Shown: piece by piece, positions 1 through 5,910 of the stretch
Numbering within the stretch: the stretch's first letter is position 1
How the letters are laid out: every line of letters starts with the position of its first letter
NCBI GenBank assembly: GCA_900544225.1
Contig: UQUD01000083.1
Location: 1 to 8,124 of the forward strand
Direction of reading: 5' to 3'
DNA length: 8,124 bases
Origin: an uncultured Collinsella sp.
GTDB lineage: Bacteria; Actinomycetota; Coriobacteriia; Coriobacteriales; Coriobacteriaceae
Notes under the pieces: model-generated
Databases searched by the model: none
What the model was told of the DNA's origin: nothing
What the model saw: the letters and a program-made list of their open reading frames with translations, nothing else
Translations under genes and position numbers: made by a program

Positions 1-183
1 GTCCTCGCCGCTCACAATGTAGACCGTGGGGCGCGGACGGCGCGCAAACTGGGCTGCCGCCATAAGCGTGCGACCCGATTGCGACACGGCCAGCGTCACG
101 TCCTCGCCGGCATCGAGTCCGGCCTCGACAGTCTGCAGCGCCTCGGCAGTGTAGAGCTGCGCGGCTATACGGTGAATGAGCAT
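1..183 (-). CDS. mfd: Transcription-repair coupling factor Mfd, N-terminal fragment (probable)
   Basis: Only the first 61 codons are present; the gene runs off the left edge. The ATG at 183-181 follows a strong ribosome-binding site, GGAGGAA at 194-188, so the start is well supported. The fragment has the features of the UvrB-like N-terminal module of Mfd: an opening amphipathic helix, then TLAVSQSGRTLMAAAQFA (about residues 30-47), then RPRPTVYIVSGED at the end. This matches the family pattern of a small-residue-rich stretch followed by a hydrophobic strand after a proline pair. Mfd is an ATP-dependent DNA translocase that removes RNA polymerase stalled at lesions and recruits UvrA for nucleotide excision repair. 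The helicase and RNA polymerase-binding domains that would prove the call lie outside the window. Another UvrB-like or P-loop protein is possible but fits less well. Confidence 0.62.
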   Translation of the reverse strand, partial: MLIHRIAAQLYTAEALQTVEAGLDAGEDVTLAVSQSGRTLMAAAQFARRPRPTVYIVSGED

Positions 184-208
184 GCTGTTCCTCCGGCATT
201 GCAACGCC

Positions 209-236
209 AAAAGCCCGCCGGGGCAAGCTCGGCGGG
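209..236 (-). terminator. Terminator-like hairpin upstream of mfd (terminator or attenuator)
   Basis: A perfect 7-bp stem, CCCGCCG at 214-220 pairing with CGGCGGG at 230-236, encloses a 9-nt loop. On the minus strand it is followed by CTTTTGGCGTTG. It could end transcription coming from the ligase gene (stop at 407). It sits only about 20 nt before the mfd ribosome-binding site and downstream of a possible mfd promoter, so it could also act as an attenuator in the mfd leader. The T tract is short (four T), which lowers confidence that it terminates efficiently. Confidence 0.55.
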
Positions 237-262
237 TCGTACGTCAAAAATCATTGCCTGTC

Positions 263-293
263 ATGGTAGCGCATGGAGAGGACTCCTGCTCAA
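263..293 (-). promoter_or_regulatory. Possible mfd promoter
   Basis: On the minus strand TTGAGC (293-288) and TACCAT (268-263) resemble -35 and -10 boxes, but they are separated by 19 bp, longer than the usual 17. Transcription would start near 256, giving a leader of about 70 nt that contains the hairpin at 214-236. The -35-like box lies inside the repeated element at 282-326. This is pattern matching only. Confidence 0.28.
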
Positions 294-326
294 GCGTACG
301 CCCAGCCCCGCAACAAAAACGCCAGA
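282..326 (-). repeat. Intergenic repeat, copy 1
   Basis: This 45-bp stretch matches 1994-2038 at 42 of 45 positions; the differences are at 287, 297 and 299. On the minus strand its start, TCTGGCGTTTTTGTTGCGGG, reads like the descending arm and T tract of a terminator. In this copy only a short 4-bp stem (322-325 with 332-335, loop ATAGAA) is available, so it may be a weak or decayed terminator behind the ligase gene. It lies 81 bp beyond that gene's stop. Confidence 0.7.
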
Positions 327-406
327 TAGAACTGGACTCACCGGCTTCGCCAAAATTTCCCCGTCACGTCGAACGCCGCAACCACGGAAGGTGCCCCAAG
401 AAACGG

Positions 407-1873
407 CTATTCCTCAAAAAAGCTCGCAACGTTTAAGCGGCTCGTCCACTCGCCTATAGTGTTGGCAAAACCGACGCGTGTATACACACCCGCAAAACGG
501 CCGCGATACAGATACAGGCCTTCCATATTGGAAGCGGGCGCAAAGCCAAGCTCATCCATCAGCCCTTTGGGCACCTCTCCTCGATGCGGCCCATCGACAA
601 GCGTTCCGCGCAAGCAGGGAGTCTGATACTGCTGAGCATACTCCTGCACAATCGCCCCAGCGGCCGCGGCGCGAGCAAGCACCTGAGACCATTCCTGTTC
701 CGTGGCATCCAAACCAGCGACAACGCCAACCGCATTGTAGCCGCCGCACGGCTTGACGATCCATCGGTCCTTTTCGGCAAATCTCGACAACTGGGTGCTT
801 TCGTCCAAAATCTCGGTATAGGGCACATGCTCCCGTACAAACGATTGCTCCTCCGGGCTCAACAAGGACTGACCAGCCCGAGACCACAAAAACGCAAATA
901 CGGTCTTAGTCGCACACGGCCACGTTCTAAAACCACCGACGATGCATGCAACCCCTTCTTGGGCAGCCTCGATTAAGGCCGAGCGTCCGTCGCACGGCTT
1001 GTCCCACAGCTCGCCGGTCACCGCGCGTCGCCAGACGCAATCAATAGGACCGGCGGCATCGCACAGCCGCCTAGCACCGCTCTCGTCTTCGCCAATCCGC
1101 AGGTCGCGCACATCCGCAAAGCGCGCCACCACACCCCGCCGCCTCATAAGGTCGACAAAATGAGCCGCATCTTCCAAGTCGATGCTTTCCGAATAGTCGA
1201 CAATTGCCACCGAAGCGGGATATATCTTTGATTGCGGTGCATAGAGCCCCTCGTCAACGCGGGCCCCGTCGTCCGACCGTGCACCATCCTCGGTGCGGCG
1301 AGGATGGACCCGCTTCCACTCTGCATAGGTCTCAAACAATGCATCTATCCAGCTACCGCACAAGTCGTACTGCCGAAAGCCGGGATGGTCGGATGCAAAT
1401 TCCTCAAAGGAGGGCGTCATCCGAACAGCTTGACTGACCGCATCGGTCACTACCATTCCGGCGCTGCCATCGGTATTGAGCTCGCAAAACGAATACGAAC
1501 CGGAGTCCTCGTCAAGAAAGATATCGACACGCGCGAGGGGAATCTGACAATCATAGCCGGCATCCATAGCGCACAGGTCAGCAAAAGCCGGATCCATGCG
1601 AAACCACGCGCGCACGGAGGCATCGGAACAAAACGCCCGCGTCACCTTGTCCATAATGCCGTACATGCGCTCGGCCGCCTCCTTAAGAAGCGCCGTCATA
1701 TCCTTGTCGAATATCTTTGGCGTCAGAGCCCAGGGCGCAGGGTCGCCATGGTAGAGCGCATGGGTTTGAGACAAGTATTCGTCGCCTTTGCGACGACCAG
1801 GCAGGTCGCCTTCGCGCGTGCGCACGATGCGTTCAAAATAATCTTCGAGCTCTCGCGTCTTCGATATTGCCAC
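407..1873 (-). CDS. Glutathionylspermidine synthase-like ATP-grasp ligase
   Basis: This is a protein of 488 residues starting at GTG 1873-1871, which has GGAGGG at 1882-1877 as its ribosome-binding site. An ATG four codons further upstream (1885) overlaps that site and is unlikely to be used. Visible landmarks suit the C-terminal synthetase half of glutathionylspermidine synthase and its relatives: DIFLDED then FCELNTDGSAGM (about residues 117-140, the acidic ELN/DG motif), GGFRTWPCATKTVFAFLW (about 313-330), WIVKPCGGYNAVGVV (about 371-385, in the position of the nucleotide-binding lysine), IVQEY (about 408-412) and RVGFANTIGEW (about 466-476). Family members use ATP to form an amide bond between a carboxylate and an amine. 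There is no N-terminal CHAP/amidase domain as in the bifunctional E. coli enzyme, and no polyamine or glutathione gene nearby, so the real substrate is unknown. An acidic, low-complexity insert lies at about 187-209. The protein has no signal peptide and is probably cytoplasmic. Confidence 0.68.
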   Translation of the reverse strand: MAISKTRELEDYFERIVRTREGDLPGRRKGDEYLSQTHALYHGDPAPWALTPKIFDKDMTALLKEAAERMYGIMDKVTRAFCSDASVRAWFRMDPAFADLCAMDAGYDCQIPLARVDIFLDEDSGSYSFCELNTDGSAGMVVTDAVSQAVRMTPSFEEFASDHPGFRQYDLCGSWIDALFETYAEWKRVHPRRTEDGARSDDGARVDEGLYAPQSKIYPASVAIVDYSESIDLEDAAHFVDLMRRRGVVARFADVRDLRIGEDESGARRLCDAAGPIDCVWRRAVTGELWDKPCDGRSALIEAAQEGVACIVGGFRTWPCATKTVFAFLWSRAGQSLLSPEEQSFVREHVPYTEILDESTQLSRFAEKDRWIVKPCGGYNAVGVVAGLDATEQEWSQVLARAAAAGAIVQEYAQQYQTPCLRGTLVDGPHRGEVPKGLMDELGFAPASNMEGLYLYRGRFAGVYTRVGFANTIGEWTSRLNVASFFEE

Positions 1874-1885
1874 GTTACCCTCCAT

Positions 1886-2026
1886 TGCTTGATTTTTTGC
1901 TCATGCTACGCCAGCACGCACGACTTCGGCGCGCTTGAATAGGCTTCTAAATTAGCAACACATTTTTGCATGAGGCGGCAGGAGGCAACAAATACTCCAG
2001 CTCAAGCGCATGCCCAGCCCCGCAAC
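1886..2026. other. Intergenic spacer upstream of the ligase gene
   Basis: Apart from repeat copy 2 at its edge, this more AT-rich spacer holds no convincing reading frame or RNA. I could not find a -35/-10 pair with acceptable spacing, although a promoter for the ligase gene would be expected here because a terminator closes the gene before it. Confidence 0.4.
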
Positions 2027-2038
2027 AAAAACGCCAGA
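1994..2038 (-). repeat. Intergenic repeat, copy 2
   Basis: This is the second copy of the 45-bp element at 282-326 (42 of 45 identical). Here one end forms the descending arm and T tract of a strong terminator behind the zinc-ribbon gene, and the other end, GGGGCTGGGCATGCGCTTGA on the minus strand, extends well past the terminator. The similarity therefore exceeds what a shared terminator T tract would require. Confidence 0.7.
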
Positions 2039-2058
2039 CGGACGAGTCGCCTGGCGTT
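2023..2058 (-). terminator. Intrinsic terminator of the zinc-ribbon gene
   Basis: An 8-bp perfect stem, AACGCCAG at 2030-2037 with CTGGCGTT at 2051-2058, has a 13-nt loop. On the minus strand it runs straight into TTTTTGTTG. It begins 24 nt after the stop codon of the zinc-ribbon gene (2083). Orientation, distance and T tract all fit a rho-independent terminator. Confidence 0.78.
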
Positions 2059-2082
2059 ATCAGAGTGAGCTATACGCCGAGT

Positions 2083-3129
2083 CTAATCGTAGACGCCCAT
2101 TTTAAGCAGTGTGAAGGTCGGGGCGCCGTCACCCTGTGCGACGCGGACCGTGCAAGTTTCGGTACGGCCCCTGGATGCATCCGCTTGAATTGCGGCGATG
2201 AACTGGTCCTTTGGCAGGCCGTAGGTGCTCTCGGGGATGTCGGAAGGAAGTAACGCACCGCCAGCACTGTAAACCTCATAGGTGAGCTCGTAGATGTTGT
2301 CGCCAAGGGCAGTCGCGCCCGTAACGATGGCACACGATGGGTTGTAATTTCCCTGGCCGTATTCCTGCTTCAGATACAAGTACCCGTCATGCGCTTCGGC
2401 CGAATCGGCAAGCATCTGCCCACCCGACCCTTTATCAAAGGTCATGTCAGCATCCGAGAGCGTCAGACCCGTCAGGCGATTGAGTTCCCTATTAATCACA
2501 TCGGTCGCCATGCGCTGATAGTGACCGTTGTCATAGTCGCCTTTCTCGATTCGATACGGCGCGTTGTCAATAAAATGGCACCAGATAAACTTGACCAGCT
2601 TGTATTTCTCGTCATCAGAAAGTCCGTCAGTCGAATCGAAGCCGCCCGCCTGATACCAGTCCCGATCGAAGTGCTCCTCCGTAAAGTTCGACAGGAACAG
2701 GTTCGCCGCGGCATAAGTTGCCTGGTCGTTGAGGTCGACCTTTACGCTGCTGCCCGTCTGCCCGGGCTCTTCCGGCTCCTCTTGCTCTTCGGCAGGCTTC
2801 TCCTTGGCGCTTCCCTGGTCCTTAAGCTCGGCCGAACCCTCGTCAGACCCCAGCACCGTGATCTGCGATGAATTGCCCTGCCCAAGCGGACCCAGCACGC
2901 CGGTCAGCGCCAGAGCGGCACCGCCGGCAACGAGCACGCCCACCACGCACATGCCGACAATCACCGCGCGCTTATACGACTTCTTCTGCACGGAAGGCAT
3001 CCCTGCCGCCGGCATCGGTGCGGGCTCAGCAGGCGCGACAGCCGGAGAAGCGGCGCCCATGCGTGCCCCGCAGTTCGTGCAAAAATCGGTTCCGTCGGGC
3101 ATCTCGGAGCCACACTTGGTGCAAAACAT
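2083..3129 (-). CDS. Zinc-ribbon, single-pass membrane protein with uncharacterised outer domain
   Basis: This is a protein of 348 residues. I place the start at ATG 3129-3127, giving MFCTKCG, because an in-frame ATG ten codons upstream lacks a ribosome-binding site, while GAGGGG lies about 10 nt before the chosen one. In order: a double-CxxC zinc ribbon (Cys 3, 6, 17 and 20), an Ala/Pro-rich linker, a basic stop (KKSYKR, about 49-54), one membrane helix (about 55-80), an acidic Glu/Pro-rich stalk (about 95-130), and a soluble C-terminal region of about 210 residues. The layout predicts the zinc ribbon in the cytoplasm and the large domain outside. The same layout occurs in zinc_ribbon_2 proteins of Gram-positive bacteria, such as the TcaA/YvbJ type, but I do not recognise the outer domain. 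It contains three cysteines (in FIWCHF, NPSCAIV and TETCTV). It ends in a strong terminator and is probably transcribed on its own or by read-through from nth. Function unknown. Confidence 0.8.
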   Translation of the reverse strand: MFCTKCGSEMPDGTDFCTNCGARMGAASPAVAPAEPAPMPAAGMPSVQKKSYKRAVIVGMCVVGVLVAGGAALALTGVLGPLGQGNSSQITVLGSDEGSAELKDQGSAKEKPAEEQEEPEEPGQTGSSVKVDLNDQATYAAANLFLSNFTEEHFDRDWYQAGGFDSTDGLSDDEKYKLVKFIWCHFIDNAPYRIEKGDYDNGHYQRMATDVINRELNRLTGLTLSDADMTFDKGSGGQMLADSAEAHDGYLYLKQEYGQGNYNPSCAIVTGATALGDNIYELTYEVYSAGGALLPSDIPESTYGLPKDQFIAAIQADASRGRTETCTVRVAQGDGAPTFTLLKMGVYD

Positions 3130-3195
3130 ATTCGGGCATCCCCTCACAACAAACGGCATCTGTCGCCATCATATTGAGCCCTCGCGACCCAAATG

Positions 3196-3207
3196 TGTTG
3201 CGCAACA
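3196..3207. promoter_or_regulatory. 12-bp palindrome upstream of the zinc-ribbon gene
   Basis: TGTTGCGCAACA is a perfect palindrome 67 bp before the start of the zinc-ribbon gene, in the gap after nth. A -10-like TATGAT lies downstream of it on the minus strand (about 3171-3176), but I see no matching -35 box. It could be an operator for a dimeric regulator. About two perfect 12-bp palindromes are expected by chance in a window of this size, so the call is weak. Confidence 0.25.
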
Positions 3208-3247
3208 TTGGTCGCCGTCTTCGGGTGTCGGCAAAACGTGTCAGGCC

Positions 3248-3913
3248 CTACCCCGCCACGCGCACGCTGGGGCAAAGGTCTGCCAGCGGGCACTCGCCGC
3301 ACTTGGGTTTGCGGGCGTCGCAGATCTCGCGGCCAAAGGTGATCCACTGGTGATTGACCGACTCCCAATACTCGTGCGGCAAGATCTTGAGCAGATCCTG
3401 CTCGGTCTTGAGCGGCTCTTTGGCGTGCGTCTTGGGACTCAGCATCAGGCGGTGCGCGATGCGGTTGACGTGCGTATCCACCGCGATGCCTTCCACGATG
3501 CCGTACCCCACGTTGAGCACGATGTTCGCTGTCTTGCGCCCCACGCCCGGCAGCTTTACAAGCTCCTTCATGTCGGCCGGCACCTCGCCGCCGTAGTCGG
3601 CAACGATCATCTGCGCGGCCTCCACGGCATGCTTGGCCTTACTCTTATAAAAGCCGAGTGACTTAATGGTGTCCGCCACGTCTGTCACACTTGCTCCGGC
3701 CATGGCCTCGGGCGTGGGCCACTGGGCAAACAGTTGGGGTGTCACCTTGTTGACCTGCGCGTCGGTCGTCTGAGCCGAGAGCAGTACCGCGATGAGCAGC
3801 CTAAAGGGATTCTCGTGGTCCAAGAAGCACTCGACCGGGCCATAGCGACGGTTAAGGCGCTCGCACACCTCGATGGCGCGCTCGCGTTTGGCGGCATTGG
3901 TCTCGCGTGGCAT
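3248..3913 (-). CDS. nth: Endonuclease III (DNA glycosylase/AP lyase)
   Basis: This is a base-excision-repair enzyme that removes oxidised pyrimidines and cuts the resulting abasic site by beta-elimination. The protein is 221 residues, the normal length for the family. The start at ATG 3913-3911 has GAGGAG five bases upstream and yields MPRETNAAKRERA; in-frame sequence further upstream is a non-coding extension into the ABC gene. Diagnostic elements are all present: the LLSAQTTD motif (about 44-51), the helix-hairpin-helix LPGVGRKTAN (121-130) with catalytic Lys127, VDTHVNR (145-151) with catalytic Asp146, and the 4Fe-4S loop with cysteines at 198, 205, 208 and 214 in the canonical C-x6-C-x2-C-x5-C spacing. 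It lies 70 bp after the ABC transporter stop with no good terminator between them, so co-transcription is likely. I see no terminator in the gap after it. Confidence 0.97.
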   Translation of the reverse strand: MPRETNAAKRERAIEVCERLNRRYGPVECFLDHENPFRLLIAVLLSAQTTDAQVNKVTPQLFAQWPTPEAMAGASVTDVADTIKSLGFYKSKAKHAVEAAQMIVADYGGEVPADMKELVKLPGVGRKTANIVLNVGYGIVEGIAVDTHVNRIAHRLMLSPKTHAKEPLKTEQDLLKILPHEYWESVNHQWITFGREICDARKPKCGECPLADLCPSVRVAG

Positions 3914-3983
3914 AACGACTCCTCGGCTCGGCAGAAACATAACTTCAAACTTCACTGAAACGATTGTCCCACGTACGGGGGCC

Positions 3984-5786
3984 TTAAGCCTCCAAAAATG
4001 CGCCGGTCTGGCGGCTCCACAGGCTTGCGTATTCGCCGCCCGCCTCAACGAGCTGCGCATGTGTGCCGTCCTCGACAATCTCACCGTCCGCCAACACCAC
4101 GATGCGATCGAGCGCCGCCACGGTGGACAGGCGATGCGCCACCACAATGGAGGTGCGCCCGCGCATCAGGTTCTCGAGCGCCTCCTGCACCAACGCCTCG
4201 GACTCGCTGTCCAGGGCAGACGTCGCCTCGTCGAGCACCAGAATCGGCGCGTCAGTAAGGATGGCGCGGGCGATGGCCACGCGCTGGCGTTGGCCGCCCG
4301 AGAGCTTAACGCCGCGCTCGCCCACCATGGTGTCAAAGCCATGGGGCAGGCGGTCGATAAACTCAGTCGCGTTGGCCAGACGCGCAGCCTCGCGAATCTG
4401 CTCGTCGGTAGCGTCGGGTCGACCGTAGGCGATATTCTCGCGAATGGAGCGGTGGAACAGCAGTGCCTCCTGCGGCACGTAGGCAACCTGGCGACGCAGG
4501 CTCTGCTGCGTGCAGCGCGAGACGTCCTGGCCGTCCACGAGCACGCGACCGCCCTGTACGTCGTCCAGGCGCAGCAACAGCTTGGTGAGTGTCGTCTTGC
4601 CCGAGCCCGATTTGCCCACCAGGCCCACGCGCTGGCCCGCCGCCACATGGAGCGTCAGGTCGTTGAACACGCTCTCGCCCGCCGCGGCATCACGGTATGC
4701 AAAGCTCAAGTGCTCAAAATCAATCGCGCCCTCGCGCACCTTGAGCTCGGGGGCGTTCTCGTCGTCTGCCACCAGACGCGGCTCGTCCAGCACGCGCGTC
4801 ATCTCGGCGGCGTCGCCGAGCGCGCGGTTGATACGCTGCATCATGGAGCTCACGTAGTTCAGACGCATGGTGAGGTTGTACGTATAGGTAAAGATCATGA
4901 CGAGCGCGCCGGCAGAGATGCCAAACCACGCGTTGCCGCCCGCGACGAACACACTCACCACGGCCATGGTGATAACGATAAGGCCCGAGGTCGTAAAGTT
5001 GCGCTGCATCATGGCGTGCATCGAAACCGTCTCGGCGTCGCGCGCGGCGCGGTCGGCAGCGTCGAACAGGTCGCGCTCAAAGTCCTCGCGCCCGCAGGTC
5101 TTGACGGCCAGGATGTTCGTGACCGCGTCGGACAGCACGCCCGACAGCTTGTTCTGTGCGGCGGACGTCGCGGCCGAAAGCGGCATGATGCGTTTGTACA
5201 TAAGCCAGACAAACGCGATGTAGACGACCATGATGCCCACCAGGATCACGGTAAATGTGGGCACCACCGGAGCGAGCGCCGCCACCGTGCAGACAACCGA
5301 GGTGATAGTGGGGATGAGCGAATACACCGTCACGTCCACCAGCCCCGTGTAGCCGCTCATAAAACGACTCGTCTGGCTCACAAGCGATCCGCCAAATCGG
5401 CTGGTGTGGAATGTCATGGATTGATTGGAGAGCGTGTCGAAGCACAAGCGCGCCAGGTGATAGTTGCCCGCAATCTCGAGCTTGTAGACGGTGTAGTCCT
5501 GCAGCTTGGAGAGGATCTGACCTACCAGGTTAACGAGCACGAGCGCCAGAATATAGGGGCTAAAGACCTCAAACACCTGGTCACCCGCCACGGGGCCGGC
5601 CTGGACGCGGTCGACGATAAGGGCTATCACGTAGGTGTTGGCAAACGTAAGCAAAAAGATGTAGCCCGCCGACGAGAACACCGAGAGAAAGACGATCAAC
5701 GGCTGTGTGCGCGTGACGTCCCAAAAACGCTGCAGCGTGCGGCGCACGGTGGAGCGTTTGAGCGGACTGGTGCTTCTCTGAGACAT
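3984..5786 (-). CDS. ABC half-transporter, exporter type (ATP-binding plus permease)
   Basis: This protein of 600 residues, full length for a type IV (MsbA/LmrA-like) half-exporter, fuses a membrane domain to an ATPase. Start ATG 5786-5784 has AAGGA upstream; earlier in-frame codons overlap the promoter. About six hydrophobic segments lie at roughly 29-55, 73-95, 152-172, 176-197, 265-285 and 288-305. The ATPase is complete: Walker A GKSGSGKT (391-398), Q-loop Gln439 in YVPQE, signature LSGGQ (495-499), Walker B ILVLDE (515-520) with catalytic Glu520, D-loop SALD (523-526) and switch His551. Because no catalytic residue is degenerate, it could work as a homodimer; no partner half-transporter lies in the window. 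Members export lipids, drugs, peptides or other hydrophobic compounds, and the sequence does not reveal the substrate. The promoter immediately upstream carries paired palindromes, which would suit a drug- or ligand-responsive repressor. It is probably the first gene of a transcript that continues into nth. Confidence 0.95.
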   Translation of the reverse strand: MSQRSTSPLKRSTVRRTLQRFWDVTRTQPLIVFLSVFSSAGYIFLLTFANTYVIALIVDRVQAGPVAGDQVFEVFSPYILALVLVNLVGQILSKLQDYTVYKLEIAGNYHLARLCFDTLSNQSMTFHTSRFGGSLVSQTSRFMSGYTGLVDVTVYSLIPTITSVVCTVAALAPVVPTFTVILVGIMVVYIAFVWLMYKRIMPLSAATSAAQNKLSGVLSDAVTNILAVKTCGREDFERDLFDAADRAARDAETVSMHAMMQRNFTTSGLIVITMAVVSVFVAGGNAWFGISAGALVMIFTYTYNLTMRLNYVSSMMQRINRALGDAAEMTRVLDEPRLVADDENAPELKVREGAIDFEHLSFAYRDAAAGESVFNDLTLHVAAGQRVGLVGKSGSGKTTLTKLLLRLDDVQGGRVLVDGQDVSRCTQQSLRRQVAYVPQEALLFHRSIRENIAYGRPDATDEQIREAARLANATEFIDRLPHGFDTMVGERGVKLSGGQRQRVAIARAILTDAPILVLDEATSALDSESEALVQEALENLMRGRTSIVVAHRLSTVAALDRIVVLADGEIVEDGTHAQLVEAGGEYASLWSRQTGAFLEA

Positions 5787-5820
5787 GGTCTTCCTTTCGC
5801 GTCTGATAGGGCGAAGCGCC

Positions 5821-5850
5821 ATTGTGCACACTAAAGTGCACTTCAGGCAA
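5821..5850 (-). promoter_or_regulatory. Promoter of the ABC transporter with paired palindromes
   Basis: On the minus strand TTGCCT (5850-5845) and CACAAT (5826-5821) are 18 bp apart, each matching the sigma-70 consensus at four of six positions. The spacer and -10 box hold two 8-bp palindromes, AGTGCACT (5835-5842) and TGTGCACA (5823-5830), sharing the core GTGCAC with centres 12 bp apart. A protein bound there would block RNA polymerase, so this is a candidate operator. It sits just after the rmuC terminator and 35 bp before the ABC start codon, consistent with a dedicated promoter. Confidence 0.48.
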
Positions 5851-5860
5851 GCACGATGCG

Positions 5861-5883
5861 AAAAGCGCCCGCGCCCCGCGCTT
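5861..5883 (-). terminator. Probable rmuC terminator
   Basis: AAGCGC (5863-5868) pairs with GCGCTT (5878-5883) around a very GC-rich 9-nt loop, and on the minus strand four T follow the stem (two of them are also stem bases). It begins 28 nt after the rmuC stop codon and ends just before the ABC promoter. The surrounding GCGC repeats allow alternative pairings and the T tract is short, so efficiency is uncertain. Confidence 0.5.
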
Positions 5884-5910
5884 GCGCCGACGCCCCGCCG
5901 TCCGTTGCAG

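Noticed and set aside
570..887. Overlapping minus-strand frames of 90-110 codons inside the ligase gene
   Set aside because: They are out-of-frame products of the same strand as the ligase gene, without ribosome-binding sites or domains.
1232..1942. A 236-codon plus-strand frame opposite the ligase
   Set aside because: The minus strand has clear ATP-grasp motifs and a ribosome-binding site; the plus frame has neither.
2729..3661. A 310-codon plus-strand frame spanning the zinc-ribbon gene, the gap and nth
   Set aside because: It crosses two well-supported minus-strand genes and shows no coherent protein character.
3962..3986. Short hairpin CCC/GGG around CGTACG after the ABC stop
   Set aside because: The stem is only 3-4 bp and no T tract follows, so I do not call a terminator between the ABC gene and nth.
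3914..4147. In-frame N-terminal extension of nth into the ABC gene
   Set aside because: The extension reads through the ABC coding region in another frame with Trp/Arg-rich sequence; the ATG at 3913 has a good ribosome-binding site and gives the normal family length.
3873..5834. A 653-codon open frame on the plus strand opposite the ABC transporter
   Set aside because: The translation is rich in His, Arg, Ala and Val without any domain, and it mirrors a complete, motif-perfect ABC gene. Long antisense frames are common in GC-rich coding DNA.
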